Of a stretch of DNA of 64,000 nt, positions 1-8,476 are shown one piece after another (positions within the stretch are counted from its first letter, which is position 1; every line of letters starts with the position of its first letter). The position numbers were made by a program, and so were the translations under genes. This DNA comes from Lacticaseibacillus hegangensis (GTDB taxonomy: Bacteria; Bacillota; Bacilli; Lactobacillales; Lactobacillaceae), in NCBI RefSeq assembly GCF_003946465.1, contig NZ_RHOL01000006.1, positions 39,649-103,648 of the forward strand. Direction: 5' to 3'. The notes beneath the pieces are model-generated. The model worked only from the letters and a program-made list of their open reading frames with translations. It ran no database searches and was not told the origin of the DNA.

Positions 1-36
1 TGGCATTTACCAATCGAAACGAAGGAGCGAGCAGTC

Positions 37-1326
37 ATGGGAACAGTCGTAGTTGTTGGCACACAGTGGGGCGACGAAGGTAAGGGGAAAATTACTGATT
101 TCCTCAGCCAAGGCGCGAAAATCATCGGCCGCTATCAAGGCGGGGACAACGCCGGGCACACGATTCACCAGGGCGGTCAGGTGTACAAGCTGCGGCTGAT
201 CCCCAGCGGCATTTTGCATTCACACCAGCTGTCAGTGATCGGCAACGGCGTGGTCGTCAACCCGAAGAGCCTGGTTGAAGAGCTCGCCCACCTGCGCGAG
301 CAAGGCGTTGCCGGCGATAACCTACGCGTGTCCGACCGCGCGCAGGTCATCCTGCCGTACCATATCGCGCTGGACAAGCTGCAGGAAGCGGCCAAGGGTG
401 CGGACAAGATCGGGACCACCAACCGCGGCATCGGCCCGGCATACATGGACAAGGCCGCCCGCGTCGGCATTCGCATCGCCGACCTGCTCGACCGGGAAAC
501 TTTTGAGGAAAAACTGCTCGCCAACCTCAAGGAAAAGAACCTGCTGTTCACCAAGATTTACGACGCTGAACCGATGAATTTTGACGACATTTTCGAGGAA
601 TACTACGGCTACGGCCAGCAGATCAAACAATACGTCACCGACACCTCGGTTGTCCTTAACGACGCGATCGACCACGGCGAAAACGTGCTGTTCGAAGGCG
701 CGCAAGGCACCATGCTCGACGTCGACCAGGGTACCTACCCGTTCGTCACTTCATCCAATCCGGCCGGTGGGGTCACCACCGGTTCCGGCGTTGGCGCGTC
801 GAAAATCGATCGCGTGGTCGGCGTGGCCAAAGCCTACACCTCGCGGGTTGGCGACGGCCCGTTCCCGAGTGAGCTGTTCGATGACGACGGCAGCTTCATC
901 CGTGAGGCCGGCCACGAGTACGGCACCGTCACTGGCCGTCCGCGCCGCATTGGCTGGTTCGACGCCGTGGTGGTCAATCACGCCCGCCGCGTCGCTGGGG
1001 TCACGGACCTCGCGCTGAACTCGATTGATGTGCTGACCGGACTCAAGACGGTTAAAATATGCACGGCCTACGATCTGAACGGCGAGACCATCACGCGCTA
1101 CCCCGCCTCGCTCAAGGAGCTGGCGGCCTGCAAGCCGATTTACGAGGAGCTGCCCGGCTGGGACGAGGACATCACCGGCGCCAAGACGCTGGCCGACTTG
1201 CCCGAAAACGCCCGCAATTATGTGAAGCGCATCGTTGAACTGACCAACGTCGACCTGTTGACGTTCTCAGTTGGGCCGGACCGTGAGCAGACCAATGTGC
1301 TGGCAGATATTTGGCAAAAATTCTAA
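37..1326 (+). CDS. purA: Adenylosuccinate synthetase
   Basis: Joins IMP and aspartate with GTP to form adenylosuccinate, the first step from IMP to AMP in the cytoplasm. The 429-residue product has the family length. The N-terminal P-loop GDEGKGK lies near residues 12-18, followed by the NAGHT motif near residue 38 and the GTTNRGIGP segment near residue 127. The ATG follows an AAGGAGCGAG ribosome binding site. The promoter must lie upstream of the window, since only 36 bases precede the start. purB is not adjacent. The other IMP-consuming enzyme, guaB, lies at 41.7 kb. Confidence 0.98.
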   Translation: MGTVVVVGTQWGDEGKGKITDFLSQGAKIIGRYQGGDNAGHTIHQGGQVYKLRLIPSGILHSHQLSVIGNGVVVNPKSLVEELAHLREQGVAGDNLRVSDRAQVILPYHIALDKLQEAAKGADKIGTTNRGIGPAYMDKAARVGIRIADLLDRETFEEKLLANLKEKNLLFTKIYDAEPMNFDDIFEEYYGYGQQIKQYVTDTSVVLNDAIDHGENVLFEGAQGTMLDVDQGTYPFVTSSNPAGGVTTGSGVGASKIDRVVGVAKAYTSRVGDGPFPSELFDDDGSFIREAGHEYGTVTGRPRRIGWFDAVVVNHARRVAGVTDLALNSIDVLTGLKTVKICTAYDLNGETITRYPASLKELAACKPIYEELPGWDEDITGAKTLADLPENARNYVKRIVELTNVDLLTFSVGPDREQTNVLADIWQKF

Positions 1327-1335
1327 CTTCAGTCT

Positions 1336-1374
1336 AAAAATGCCCCCGGTTCGCGTCGCTGCGAGCCGGGGGCA
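1336..1374 (-). terminator. Rho-independent terminator between purA and the broken small gene
   Basis: A GC-rich stem with arms TGCCCCCGG and CCGGGGGCA is followed on the minus strand by a short T run, so it fits the minus-strand gene best. The purA side of the stem has no good T run, so termination of purA here is less certain. Confidence 0.7.
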
Positions 1375-1392
1375 TTGCTGTATGCGCGTGAG

Positions 1393-1683
1393 TTAGTGCC
1401 TCTGCTGCAACCCCCACAAAACCAAGATCACAGCACTGAGCAGCAGGCGCACGGCCAAATGGGACCAGTGGATGTGGCCGTAGCGCTGATAGCCTTGAGC
1501 AATCGCCGCAGCCAGTAGCAGAACGATAGCGACTGGGATCGCCCAATGCCATCGAAGACCAAGTAGCAGACAAATCGCCGCGGCTAAGCTGACCCAGTTT
1601 ACCAGTACAGTGGGTTACCAGTCAGCGATGACGGCAAAGATGGTGAGTGCTGCATAGACTACGATTAGGATGTTAAGTATCAT
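1393..1683 (-). pseudogene. Small membrane protein gene interrupted by an in-frame stop
   Basis: Read on the minus strand, an AAGGAGG ribosome binding site precedes ATG at 1683. The frame runs 22 codons (MILNILIVVYAALTIFAVIADW) to a TAA at 1615-1617. It then continues in the same frame for 73 more codons, rich in Leu, Ala, Ile and Val, and ends with QQRH at 1393. The second part has two or three likely membrane segments, including AIPVAIVLLLAAAIA and LAVRLLLSAVILVLW, so the original product was probably a membrane protein of about 96 residues. I do not recognise the family. No convincing start codon or ribosome binding site follows the stop, so the second part is probably not translated alone. 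Confidence 0.6.
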
Positions 1684-1754
1684 CCATTTCGCCTCCTTGA
1701 TTGACTTGATTTTTCTCAGTTTATACCACGCGGGACTGAATCAGCATCAAGGGT

Positions 1755-1789
1755 GCAAAAATGCCCTCCCAGCGTTAACTGGAAGGACA
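1755..1789 (-). terminator. Terminator of the lipoprotein gene
   Basis: On the minus strand, arms TGTCCTTCCAG and CTGGGAGGGCA pair with G-U wobbles around a short loop and are followed by a run of five T. It lies 22 bases beyond the lipoprotein stop. Confidence 0.75.
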
Positions 1790-1810
1790 TCAGTCGGTAA
1801 AAGGCTGCAT

Positions 1811-2248
1811 TTATTTGGAGGCGGTACTGCTGTCGCTATCTTTCAGCTGGTTCCAGGTATTATTGACCTCGTCGGTGTGCTTTTGCTCCTTGGCGTGGAT
1901 CTTCTTGGCAGTAGCGTTGGCCTTGACTGTCAGCTTCTTGGAAACCGACTTCTTAGCCTTGCTGTCTTCGTATTTCACGGTGACTTTGTTGTCCTGGTAG
2001 GCCTTGTTCACCATAAAATCACTGCTGAACTTACCGTTTTTCGGCTGGCTGGTGGCCTTTTGGCCGTTGACGTACAGGACGCCGTCGCCTTTGACCGTGC
2101 CCTTAGCCGTGGCGTTACCGGAATCATCCGAGTTGACGGTGGTCTTGGTCAGGCTGAGGCTCAAATCATTGCTCTTGCAGCCGCTGAGGCCAACAACCAG
2201 CAGCACCCCCGTCAACAGTGCCAACAATAAACGCATACTCTTCTTCAT
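1811..2248 (-). CDS. Putative lipoprotein of unknown function
   Basis: The product is 145 residues. A lipoprotein signal peptide (MKKSMRLLLALLTG...) ends in the lipobox LSGC with Cys at residue 24, so the protein should be lipid-anchored on the outer face of the membrane. The mature part has a stretch (about residues 28-105) rich in Thr, Ser, Val and Lys that looks like one small beta-sandwich domain. A Lys-rich tail ends in SDSSTASK. The start was chosen at 2248, where AAGGAGAGAGAAA precedes the ATG; the open frame extends upstream without another ribosome binding site. No enzymatic motif is visible. It is monocistronic, with its own terminator. Confidence 0.8.
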   Translation of the reverse strand: MKKSMRLLLALLTGVLLVVGLSGCKSNDLSLSLTKTTVNSDDSGNATAKGTVKGDGVLYVNGQKATSQPKNGKFSSDFMVNKAYQDNKVTVKYEDSKAKKSVSKKLTVKANATAKKIHAKEQKHTDEVNNTWNQLKDSDSSTASK

Positions 2249-2401
2249 TTTCTCTCTCCTTTGTGAAAAAAGTCCGAGGAAAAGTATAGACCACTTCGGC
2301 AATGAATATGTTGATAATGAAAGCAAGATAAGAGAGTATGAGAGAAACAGGCCACATTTTAATCGAACGGGGGATTTTTGCGACTTTTTTACCTGATCAA
2401 A

Positions 2402-2501
2402 CAAAAAAGGCCACGATTCTCATCGTGGTCTCAGTGATCCGGTGCGTCAGCCTTCTGAACGCTCTCGCGCCGACCGAGTACCCGGATCGTGGTTTGGCAC
2501 C
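2402..2501 (-). ncRNA. Candidate small RNA of about 100 nt
   Basis: On the minus strand a promoter (TTGACA, 17-base spacer, GATACT) is followed about 100 bases later by a strong intrinsic terminator: CCACGAT, a four-base loop, ATCGTGG, then CCTTTTTTG. No open reading frame with a ribosome binding site lies between. The predicted RNA contains complementary blocks GATCCGG and CCGGATC, and GGTGC and GCACC, which could close a long stem. It matches no RNA family I recognise. Function is unknown. Confidence 0.45.
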
Positions 2502-2507
2502 GAAAGT

Positions 2508-2536
2508 AGTATCTCAAGTTTTAGCGGGCGTGTCAA
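2508..2536 (-). promoter_or_regulatory. Sigma-A-type promoter of the candidate small RNA
   Basis: The minus strand reads TTGACA (plus 2531-2536) and GATACT (plus 2508-2513) with a 17-base spacer: a perfect -35 and a -10 with five of six consensus bases. Confidence 0.6.
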
Positions 2537-2652
2537 ATGGTTCTCATTTATAGGGCAATAAGGTCAGAGGACATAATTTCAATGCTAGGCAACTAGCCTA
2601 CAAATGGGGGTGCCATCTTACCCACGCGCTATGGCCGATAACGCCGTAGTGA

Positions 2653-2690
2653 TAAAAATGCCGCTCCCTTCCACCAAAGGGGGCGGCATT
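2653..2690 (-). terminator. Minus-strand terminator downstream of ddl
   Basis: Arms ATGCCGC plus CCCTT and AAGGG plus GCGGCAT form a stem that is followed on the minus strand by ATTTTTATC. It lies about 280 bases past the ddl stop. If it ends the ddl transcript, palindromic repeat A is in the ddl 3' untranslated region. The remaining bases between 2540 and 2760 hold nothing I recognise. Confidence 0.6.
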
Positions 2691-2862
2691 CGTGCTAAAG
2701 ATGGAAAAAGATCCTCGATAACCATAGTTTATCATGGCTGCTGTTGAGTTCTGACAACAAGGCAGTAGACATGACGCAAGACGGCTTCGCAGCCTTTAGT
2801 CGCGCTCCGGGTTCGCAACGCCCGAGCCTTCACAGCCTAGTAGTTGCGCTCAGCGAGGCGAC

Positions 2863-2940
2863 GCCCGAGCGGTTAGCTACGCATAAGGCCTCACCGGCAA
2901 ACGACGCCGGCAAGGCCTTATGCTAGGCTACCCGTCGGGC
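2863..2940. repeat. Dispersed nested palindrome, copy A
   Basis: A 78-base near-perfect inverted repeat. The left arm begins GCCCGAGCGGTTAGCTACGC and the right arm ends GCTAGGCTACCCGTCGGGC. The inner arms AAGGCCT and ACCGGC are mirrored by GCCGGCAAGGCCTT. GCTTCGCAG boxes flank it at about 2781 and 2954. It is related to copies B to E. It lies between ddl and the minus-strand terminator and encodes no protein. Confidence 0.8.
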
Positions 2941-2965
2941 TAAGTGCGCCTCGCTTCGCAGTCTG

Positions 2966-4024
2966 TTAGTTATTCATCCCGTCCTCGTAGATCTTGAGCT
3001 TGCCCTTGACGATGCTTTCGACCAGGTCAGGGTAGGCCACGCCTTCCGCCTCTGCTTCTTGCGGCAGGAGGGACAGCGGCGTCATGCCCGGCAGGTTGTT
3101 GGCTTCGATGACCCAAACGCCAAAGTCGTTGGCGAAGAAGTCGACGCGGCCGTAGTTTTGCATGCCCAGGACCTTCATGGTTTGAATCGCCACCCGCTTC
3201 ATTTCATCGTGGACCGCGGGATCGAGGTCGTGCGGCGGGGTGATGAAGTCGGTGTGGCCAGGCTGAAACTTGTGTTCAAAGTCGTACCAGCCGTCGTGGA
3301 CTTTGATCTCAATGGCCGGAAACGCGTGGCCGTTGACGACGCCCAGCGAGAACTCGCGGCCCTCAATGAAGTCCTCGACGATGGCCGAATTATCGAAGCG
3401 GAAAACGTCCACGAGGCCGCTTTCGAGCTCCTCATCGTTGTGCACGATGTGGGTGCCGACAGAGGAACCACCCGAAGTTGGCTTGAGCACGACCGGGTAG
3501 GCAAACGGGAGCTTGTGCCCTTTTGGTCCCTGGTCGCGGGTGATCTCGACGAACGCCGCGGTCTTAATACTGTGGTACAGCATGATCTCCTTGGAGTAGA
3601 CCTTGTTCATGGTGATGCCAGACGCAGTGGAGCCGCTGCCGGTGTACTTGATGTTGTTCAGGTCGAGGACGGCCTGGACCTTGCCGTTTTCGCCGTCGCC
3701 GCCGTGAAGGCCGAGGAAGACGATGTCGGCTGCCTTGCAAATGTCGAGCACGTTGGGGCCAAACAGCGTTGTGTCGTCGCCGGGACGCAGCGCATTGATG
3801 TCTTCATCGGTCAAGATCGCATCCGAGATGTTCAGGTCCTTGGATGTGTTGGCGTCTTCGAACACGGATGAAGCCGGCTGGCCTTTCAGGTCGTAGCCGA
3901 GGAACAGGTCGATGAACGTGGCTTCGTGGCTCTTGTCACGCAGCGCGTTGGTCAGTCGGTAGCCGCTGGAGATCGAGACGTTGCGCTCGGTGCTCCGGCC
4001 GCCGGCTAATACGACAATTTTCAT
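2966..4024 (-). CDS. ddl: D-alanine--D-alanine/D-lactate ligase
   Basis: ATP-grasp ligase that makes the terminal depsipeptide or dipeptide of peptidoglycan precursors in the cytoplasm. The product has 352 residues, a normal length. Visible motifs are LHGGDGENG near residue 107, [10 protein letters not shown] near 181, EGREFSLGV near 221 and [13 protein letters not shown] near the C-terminus. The omega loop is WYDFEHKF (residues 246-253), with Phe253 at the position of Tyr216 in E. coli DdlB. In lactobacilli and Leuconostoc a Phe there goes with D-Ala-D-Lac synthesis and intrinsic vancomycin resistance; that activity is inferred. The ATG follows GGGAGG. The gene is divergent from a D-2-hydroxyacid dehydrogenase. 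Confidence 0.96.
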   Translation of the reverse strand: MKIVVLAGGRSTERNVSISSGYRLTNALRDKSHEATFIDLFLGYDLKGQPASSVFEDANTSKDLNISDAILTDEDINALRPGDDTTLFGPNVLDICKAADIVFLGLHGGDGENGKVQAVLDLNNIKYTGSGSTASGITMNKVYSKEIMLYHSIKTAAFVEITRDQGPKGHKLPFAYPVVLKPTSGGSSVGTHIVHNDEELESGLVDVFRFDNSAIVEDFIEGREFSLGVVNGHAFPAIEIKVHDGWYDFEHKFQPGHTDFITPPHDLDPAVHDEMKRVAIQTMKVLGMQNYGRVDFFANDFGVWVIEANNLPGMTPLSLLPQEAEAEGVAYPDLVESIVKGKLKIYEDGMNN

Positions 4025-4058
4025 AGGTATAAAACCTCCCGATAGTTTTAGAACCTTA

Positions 4059-4067
4059 AGTGTATCA
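4059..4067 (-). promoter_or_regulatory. Extended -10 promoter element of ddl
   Basis: The minus strand reads TGATACACT, an extended -10 with the TG dinucleotide, 35 bases before the ddl start. No good -35 is visible. Confidence 0.4.
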
Positions 4068-4092
4068 CAGCTAATTTAGAGATTAACAGGGA

Positions 4093-4106
4093 AGTAACCG
4101 CTTTCA
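4093..4106. promoter_or_regulatory. cre-like site between ddl and the D-hydroxyacid dehydrogenase
   Basis: AGTAACCGCTTTCA matches the cre consensus TGWNANCGNTNWCA at every specified position except the first. It lies in the divergent promoter region, so CcpA could act on either gene. Binding is inferred. Confidence 0.35.
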
Positions 4107-4162
4107 CTTAATTTTAAGCTTTACACGGCCGGCAACAGTGGCCAAACCCCGGCCGCGCCCTG

Positions 4163-4168
4163 TATACT
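4163..4168 (+). promoter_or_regulatory. -10 element of the D-2-hydroxyacid dehydrogenase gene
   Basis: TGTATACT contains a perfect TATACT -10 about 30 bases before the GTG start. The -35 is poor, and the TG directly abuts the hexamer. Confidence 0.45.
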
Positions 4169-4198
4169 GAGGAAAAAGTTAAAAGGAGCGCGCCCTTC

Positions 4199-5191
4199 GT
4201 GAAAATTATCGTGTACGGGGTCAAGCCAGACGAACTTGCCTACTTTGAGGCCTGGCAGAAGACCCATGACCAGCCGCTATCGCTGCACTCAGAACTGCTC
4301 GACGAGAAAACCGTGGCTTGGGCCAGGGGTTTTGACGGGGTCAACTGCCTACAGACGACGCCGTATTCCGCGGCGGTGTTCGCCCAGCTGGCGGAGTTTG
4401 GGATCCATTTTCTGACCATTCGCAACGTGGGGCTGGATAACCTCGATTTGGCCGCCGCCAAGCAGAATAAAATCCGCATCGCCAACGTGCCGGCGTATTC
4501 GCCGAGTGCCATCGCGGAGTTTGCGGTGACCATGACGCTTTACCTGTTGCGTCGCCTCGGCGAAACACGGGCGCCACTTGCAGCCGGTCACTGGAATCAG
4601 GCGGCAAGTTTCCTGGGTCGGGAACTTGGTCAAAGCACGGTCGGCGTGGTTGGGGCCGGCCGGATCGGGCAGGCCGCCATTCGCCTGTTCGCCGGTTTTG
4701 GCGCAAACGTGCTCGCGTATGACCCGCATCCTGGGCACCCTGAACCCCGCGCGACCTATGTCAGCTTGAAGCAGTTACTCGCTGAATCAGACGTGGTCGA
4801 CTTGCATGTACCAGGCATTCCGGCGAATGATCACCTGATTGATGACGCCGCGCTGACTCTGATGAAACAAAACGCGGTACTGATCAACACGGCGCGCGGC
4901 AACCTGGTTGACACGACCGCGCTGCTGAAGCATCTGCGCGCCGGCCACCTTGGCGGGGCAGGGATCGACACCTATGAGCATGAATCACCGGCGCTGCTGC
5001 GCTATGAACAGACGGGCAAGTTCACCGACCCGCAGTGGGAAGAGCTGGCGCAGCTGCCTAACGTTTTGCTCACGCCGCATGTCGCGTATCACACCGAAAC
5101 AGCAGTCGAGAACATGGTCAACTTCTCGCTGGCGAACCTGGTCAGGTTCTTAACGAAAGGCGAAGCGCCGGACGAGATCATGATTAAATAA
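4199..5191 (+). CDS. D-2-hydroxyacid dehydrogenase, D-lactate dehydrogenase type
   Basis: NAD-dependent reductase of a 2-keto acid, probably pyruvate or a branched keto acid, to the D-2-hydroxy acid. The product has 330 residues. The Rossmann motif GAGRIG lies at about residues 152-157. The catalytic residues of the D-LDH family appear as Arg233 in NTARGNLVD, Glu262 in DTYEHE and His294 in TPHVAYHT. GTG is chosen as start because AAAAGGAG lies at the right distance. Next to an F-type ddl, this enzyme may supply D-lactate for the depsipeptide, as VanH does for VanA; that link is inference. D-hydroxyisocaproate dehydrogenase is the main alternative substrate class. Confidence 0.88.
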   Translation: MKIIVYGVKPDELAYFEAWQKTHDQPLSLHSELLDEKTVAWARGFDGVNCLQTTPYSAAVFAQLAEFGIHFLTIRNVGLDNLDLAAAKQNKIRIANVPAYSPSAIAEFAVTMTLYLLRRLGETRAPLAAGHWNQAASFLGRELGQSTVGVVGAGRIGQAAIRLFAGFGANVLAYDPHPGHPEPRATYVSLKQLLAESDVVDLHVPGIPANDHLIDDAALTLMKQNAVLINTARGNLVDTTALLKHLRAGHLGGAGIDTYEHESPALLRYEQTGKFTDPQWEELAQLPNVLLTPHVAYHTETAVENMVNFSLANLVRFLTKGEAPDEIMIK

Positions 5192-5199
5192 ACGAATGA

Positions 5200-5224
5200 A
5201 GCCGCGATTGCTCGCGGTTTTTTA
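5200..5224 (+). terminator. Terminator of the D-2-hydroxyacid dehydrogenase gene
   Basis: GCCGCGA, a four-base loop and TCGCGG are followed by six T, just after the stop codon. Confidence 0.8.
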
Positions 5225-5344
5225 TTTCCTCAAAATAGATGAAAAAGCCGATTGTCCCAAGGAAAAATCCCCCAATATTTGTTATTAACCGGATAATATA
5301 TGAACAATGATTTAAAAAACACCTAGTAATGTTTGCCTTTAGAC

Positions 5345-5373
5345 TTGAAATCCAAATTTTCTCGCGGTATGCT
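5345..5373 (+). promoter_or_regulatory. Promoter of the first purine permease
   Basis: TTGAAA, a 17-base spacer and TATGCT precede the start by about 30 bases. A weak PurBox-like sequence (ATATATGAACAAT at 5296-5308, 11 of 13 against AWWWCCGAACWWT) lies upstream. No purine riboswitch core is visible. Confidence 0.55.
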
Positions 5374-5403
5374 TTACCCATAAAAGCGAACGAGGAGAGA
5401 AAA

Positions 5404-6855
5404 ATGGAGAACTTCTTTAAGCTAAAGCAGAACAATACACGTGTTTCTACCGAAATCATGGCGGGTTTAACGACATTCTTTGCGATGTCGTACATTCTTT
5501 TCGTTAACCCGCAGGTCCTGTCGCAAACCGGGATGCCGTACCAAGCGGTGTTCCTGGCCACCATCATCGCCAGTGCGGTGGGGACACTGTTCATGGGGCT
5601 GTTCGCCAATGTGCCTTACGCCTTGGCGCCAGGGATGGGGCTGAACGCCTTCTTCACCTACACCGTCGTCTTCGCCCTGGGCTACACCTGGCAGCAGGCG
5701 CTCGCGCTAGTTTTCATCTGCGGCCTGATCAACATCACCATTACCGTGACGAAGGTCCGCAAGATGATCATCATGGCGATCCCAGAAGTCATGCAGCACG
5801 CGATCGGCGGGGGAATCGGGGTCTTCATCGCCTACATCGGCCTGAAGAACGCCGGCTTCCTGCAATTCACCTCTGATTCCTCTAACATCCTGTCCATCAA
5901 CAACGCCGCTTACAGCGCCACCAAGACGATCAAGGGCGTCACCGGCGTGGTTTCAGGCGGCGGCATTGTGCCGGCGCTGGTCAACTTCACCAGCTCAGGT
6001 GCCGGCCTGGCCCTCATCGGCCTGGTCCTGATGACTATCCTGGTCGTCAAAAAAGTGCCGGGCGCGGTCCTGATCGGCATCATCGTCACCACCCTGATCG
6101 GCATTCCGCTGGGCGTGACTGACCTGTCGTTCTCGTCGGCCAACAGCCTCGGCAGCTCCTTCAGCGCCCTGGGCACCACGTTCGGCGCGGCGTTTTCCAG
6201 CAAGGGGATGGGCAGCCTGTTCACCAGCGCCAAGCAGATCCTGCTGACGCTGATGACGATTTTCGCCTTCAGCTTCTCTGATACCTTCGACACGCTGGGA
6301 ACCTTCATTGGCACCGGCCGCCGCACGGGTATTTTCTCTGACAAAGACATCGATGAAATGGAACACGGCTCGGGCTTCGCGTCCAAAATGGACAAGGCGC
6401 TGTTCGCCGATTCCATCGCCACGTCGATCGGCGCCATCTTCGGCACGTCCAACACCACGACCTACGTGGAAAGCGCCGCTGGTATCGGCGCTGGTGGTCG
6501 CACCGGTCTGACCTCCGTGGTCACCGCGCTGTGCTTCCTGCTTTCGGCGGTGTTCGCGCCGCTGATCTCGGTCGTGCCGACGCAGGCCGTTGCGCCAGCG
6601 CTGATCCTGGTTGGGGTCATGATGGTCTCCAGCTTTAAGGAGATTGACTGGTCCGACCTGGCCGAGGCCGTGCCGGCGTTCATGGCGTCGATCGTCATGG
6701 GCCTGATTTACAACATCTCCTACGGCATCGCGGCCGGCTTCATCTTCTACTGCCTGATCAAGCTGATTCAGGGCAAGGCCAAGGAGATCCATCCGATCCT
6801 CGGCATTGTCACCATCGGGTTCATCCTGAACTTCGTGGTGCTCGCGGTCCTTTAA
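5404..6855 (+). CDS. NCS2-family purine permease, AzgA/PbuG type
   Basis: Integral membrane transporter importing purine bases such as adenine, guanine or hypoxanthine with protons. The product has 483 residues and about twelve hydrophobic segments. AzgA-type landmarks include ILAGLTTF-like MAGLTTFFAMSYI near the N-terminus, ALAPGMGLNAFFTYTVV near residue 73, QHAIGGGIGVFIAYIGLKNAGF near 130 and FGTSNTTTYVESAAGIGAGGRTGL in the C-terminal half, which I cite only in outline. ATG at 5404 follows CGAGGAGAG; an in-frame upstream ATG at 5329 lies before the promoter and was rejected. A close paralogue follows. Confidence 0.9.
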   Translation: MENFFKLKQNNTRVSTEIMAGLTTFFAMSYILFVNPQVLSQTGMPYQAVFLATIIASAVGTLFMGLFANVPYALAPGMGLNAFFTYTVVFALGYTWQQALALVFICGLINITITVTKVRKMIIMAIPEVMQHAIGGGIGVFIAYIGLKNAGFLQFTSDSSNILSINNAAYSATKTIKGVTGVVSGGGIVPALVNFTSSGAGLALIGLVLMTILVVKKVPGAVLIGIIVTTLIGIPLGVTDLSFSSANSLGSSFSALGTTFGAAFSSKGMGSLFTSAKQILLTLMTIFAFSFSDTFDTLGTFIGTGRRTGIFSDKDIDEMEHGSGFASKMDKALFADSIATSIGAIFGTSNTTTYVESAAGIGAGGRTGLTSVVTALCFLLSAVFAPLISVVPTQAVAPALILVGVMMVSSFKEIDWSDLAEAVPAFMASIVMGLIYNISYGIAAGFIFYCLIKLIQGKAKEIHPILGIVTIGFILNFVVLAVL

Positions 6856-6870
6856 CTGAATGAACACTCT

Positions 6871-6912
6871 CAAAGACGGCGGTCGGGCAAAAGCCTGACC
6901 GTCGTCTTTTTT
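6871..6912 (+). terminator. Terminator between the two purine permeases
   Basis: AAAGACGGCGGTCGGGC and GCCTGACCGTCGTCTTT form a long stem with a four-base loop, followed by a T run. It separates the two paralogues into distinct transcripts. Confidence 0.88.
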
Positions 6913-6915
6913 GCT

Positions 6916-6992
6916 AAACCCGAACATTAAATACGTTTTCATGAAAAACAGCCCATTTTCTGGTTGAATTTCATGAAAAAAACGCATATTGT
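6916..6992 (+). promoter_or_regulatory. PurBox-like site and promoter of the second purine permease
   Basis: AAACCCGAACATT (6916-6928) matches the B. subtilis PurBox AWWWCCGAACWWT at 12 of 13 positions. TTGAAT (6964-6969), a 17-base spacer and TATTGT (6987-6992) form a plausible promoter just downstream. PurR control is inferred from the match and the gene's function. Confidence 0.45.
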
Positions 6993-7024
6993 GAAAGACA
7001 TTAAATCATTCGAGGGAGCGAATC

Positions 7025-8476
7025 ATGGGACACTTTTTTCAGCTGAAGGAAAACGGCACCACTGTCCGTACGGAAATCTTGGCAGGGCTGACAACGTTCT
7101 TCGCAATGTCGTACATCCTGTTCGTCGCGCCGGCCACGCTGTCGCTGACGGGGATGCCGAGTCAGGCGGTCTTTCTGGCCACGATCGTCGCCAGCGTTGC
7201 CGGAACCCTGGTCATGGGACTCTTCGCCAATGTGCCTTATGCGCTGGCCCCGGGCCTGGGGCTGCAGGCGTTCTTCACCTACACCGTCGTTGCCGGGCTG
7301 GGCTTCACCTGGCAAGAGGCGCTTGCGCTGGTGTTCCTGTGTGGGGTGATCAACATTTTGATCACCGTGACCAAGATTCGCAAGCTCATCATCACCGCGA
7401 TCCCGACGGTGCTGCAGCACGCGATCGGCGGTGGCATCGGCATTTTCGTCGCTTACATCGGGCTGAAAAATGCGGGTTTTCTGCAGTTTACCAGCAGCGC
7501 TAGCGGTTTGCTCAGTGTCAACGGTAAGGCCGCAAGCGGCAGCTTTACCCACGGTGTGTCCAGCGTCGTCACCGGCGGCAGCGGCATCACACCGGCGCTC
7601 GTCAACTTCACCCAGCCCGGGGCCATCGTTGCGCTGATCGGACTTTTGCTGATGGCGGTGCTCGTCGTGAAAAAGGTGCCAGGCGCGGTGCTGATCGGCA
7701 TTGTCGCCACTACCTTGATCGGGATTCCATTCGGCGTCACGAACCTGCACCTGGCCGCCGGCAACTCGCTGGGCGAGGCGATCAGCCAGCTGGGGACGAC
7801 GTTCGGGGCGGCGTTTTCCAGCAAAGGGTTCGGCAGCCTGTTCACGGACACGCACCACATTCTGCTGTCAGTGATGACGATTTTCTCGTTCAGCTTCTCC
7901 GATATTTTTGACACGCTGGGCACCTTCATCGGCACCGGCCGCCGCACCGGCATCTTCTCCGATGAGGACATGGCCAACATGAACCGAGGCTCGGGGTTCT
8001 CATCCAAAATGGACCGCGCGCTGTTCTCCGACGCGATTGCCACAGGGGTCGGCTCGATTTTCGGCACCTCGAACGTCACCGTGTTTGTTGAAAGTGCCGC
8101 TGGCATCGGGGCCGGCGGACGCACAGGGCTGACAGCTGTGGTCGTAGCGGCCTGCTTTGCGCTGAGCTCGCTGCTTTCGCCGATTATCGCGGTTGTGCCG
8201 AGTGAAGCCGTGGCGCCGGCCTTGATTCTGGTCGGGGTCATGATGATGTCCAGCTTCAAGGAGATCGACTGGTCCAACCTGGCAGAGGCCGTGCCAGCGT
8301 TCATGGCGTCGATCGTGATGGCGCTGGTTTACAACATTTCTTACGGCATCGCGGCCGGGTTCATTTTCTACTGCCTGATCAAGCTGATCACCGGTAAGGC
8401 CAAGGATGTGCATCCGGTGCTGTGGGTGGTCACGGCCGGCTTCATCCTCGATTTCGTCTTCATGGCGATTCTTTAA
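7025..8476 (+). CDS. NCS2-family purine permease, paralogue of the preceding gene
   Basis: Second AzgA/PbuG-like transporter of 483 residues, colinear with its neighbour without gaps. It shares the ALAPGLGLQAFFTYT, QHAIGGGIGIF and ESAAGIGAGGRTGLT motifs. The protein keeps about twelve membrane segments. The two genes differ most in the loops near residues 155-195. ATG follows CGAGGGAGCG. Its own promoter and PurBox-like site suggest separate control from the first copy. Which base each copy prefers cannot be read from the sequence. Confidence 0.9.
   Translation: MGHFFQLKENGTTVRTEILAGLTTFFAMSYILFVAPATLSLTGMPSQAVFLATIVASVAGTLVMGLFANVPYALAPGLGLQAFFTYTVVAGLGFTWQEALALVFLCGVINILITVTKIRKLIITAIPTVLQHAIGGGIGIFVAYIGLKNAGFLQFTSSASGLLSVNGKAASGSFTHGVSSVVTGGSGITPALVNFTQPGAIVALIGLLLMAVLVVKKVPGAVLIGIVATTLIGIPFGVTNLHLAAGNSLGEAISQLGTTFGAAFSSKGFGSLFTDTHHILLSVMTIFSFSFSDIFDTLGTFIGTGRRTGIFSDEDMANMNRGSGFSSKMDRALFSDAIATGVGSIFGTSNVTVFVESAAGIGAGGRTGLTAVVVAACFALSSLLSPIIAVVPSEAVAPALILVGVMMMSSFKEIDWSNLAEAVPAFMASIVMALVYNISYGIAAGFIFYCLIKLITGKAKDVHPVLWVVTAGFILDFVFMAIL

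Noticed and set aside
2744..2926. 60-codon open frame overlapping palindrome copy A
   Set aside because: It has no ribosome binding site and runs through the repeat, so it is non-coding. Similar frames in the other copies were rejected for the same reason.
5281..5403. Possible purine riboswitch before the first purine permease
   Set aside because: The conserved purine-aptamer core loops are not found, and a normal promoter lies close to the start.
5995..6987. 330-codon open frame opposite the first purine permease
   Set aside because: Composition dominated by Arg, His, Gln and Asp is typical of antisense shadows of membrane genes.
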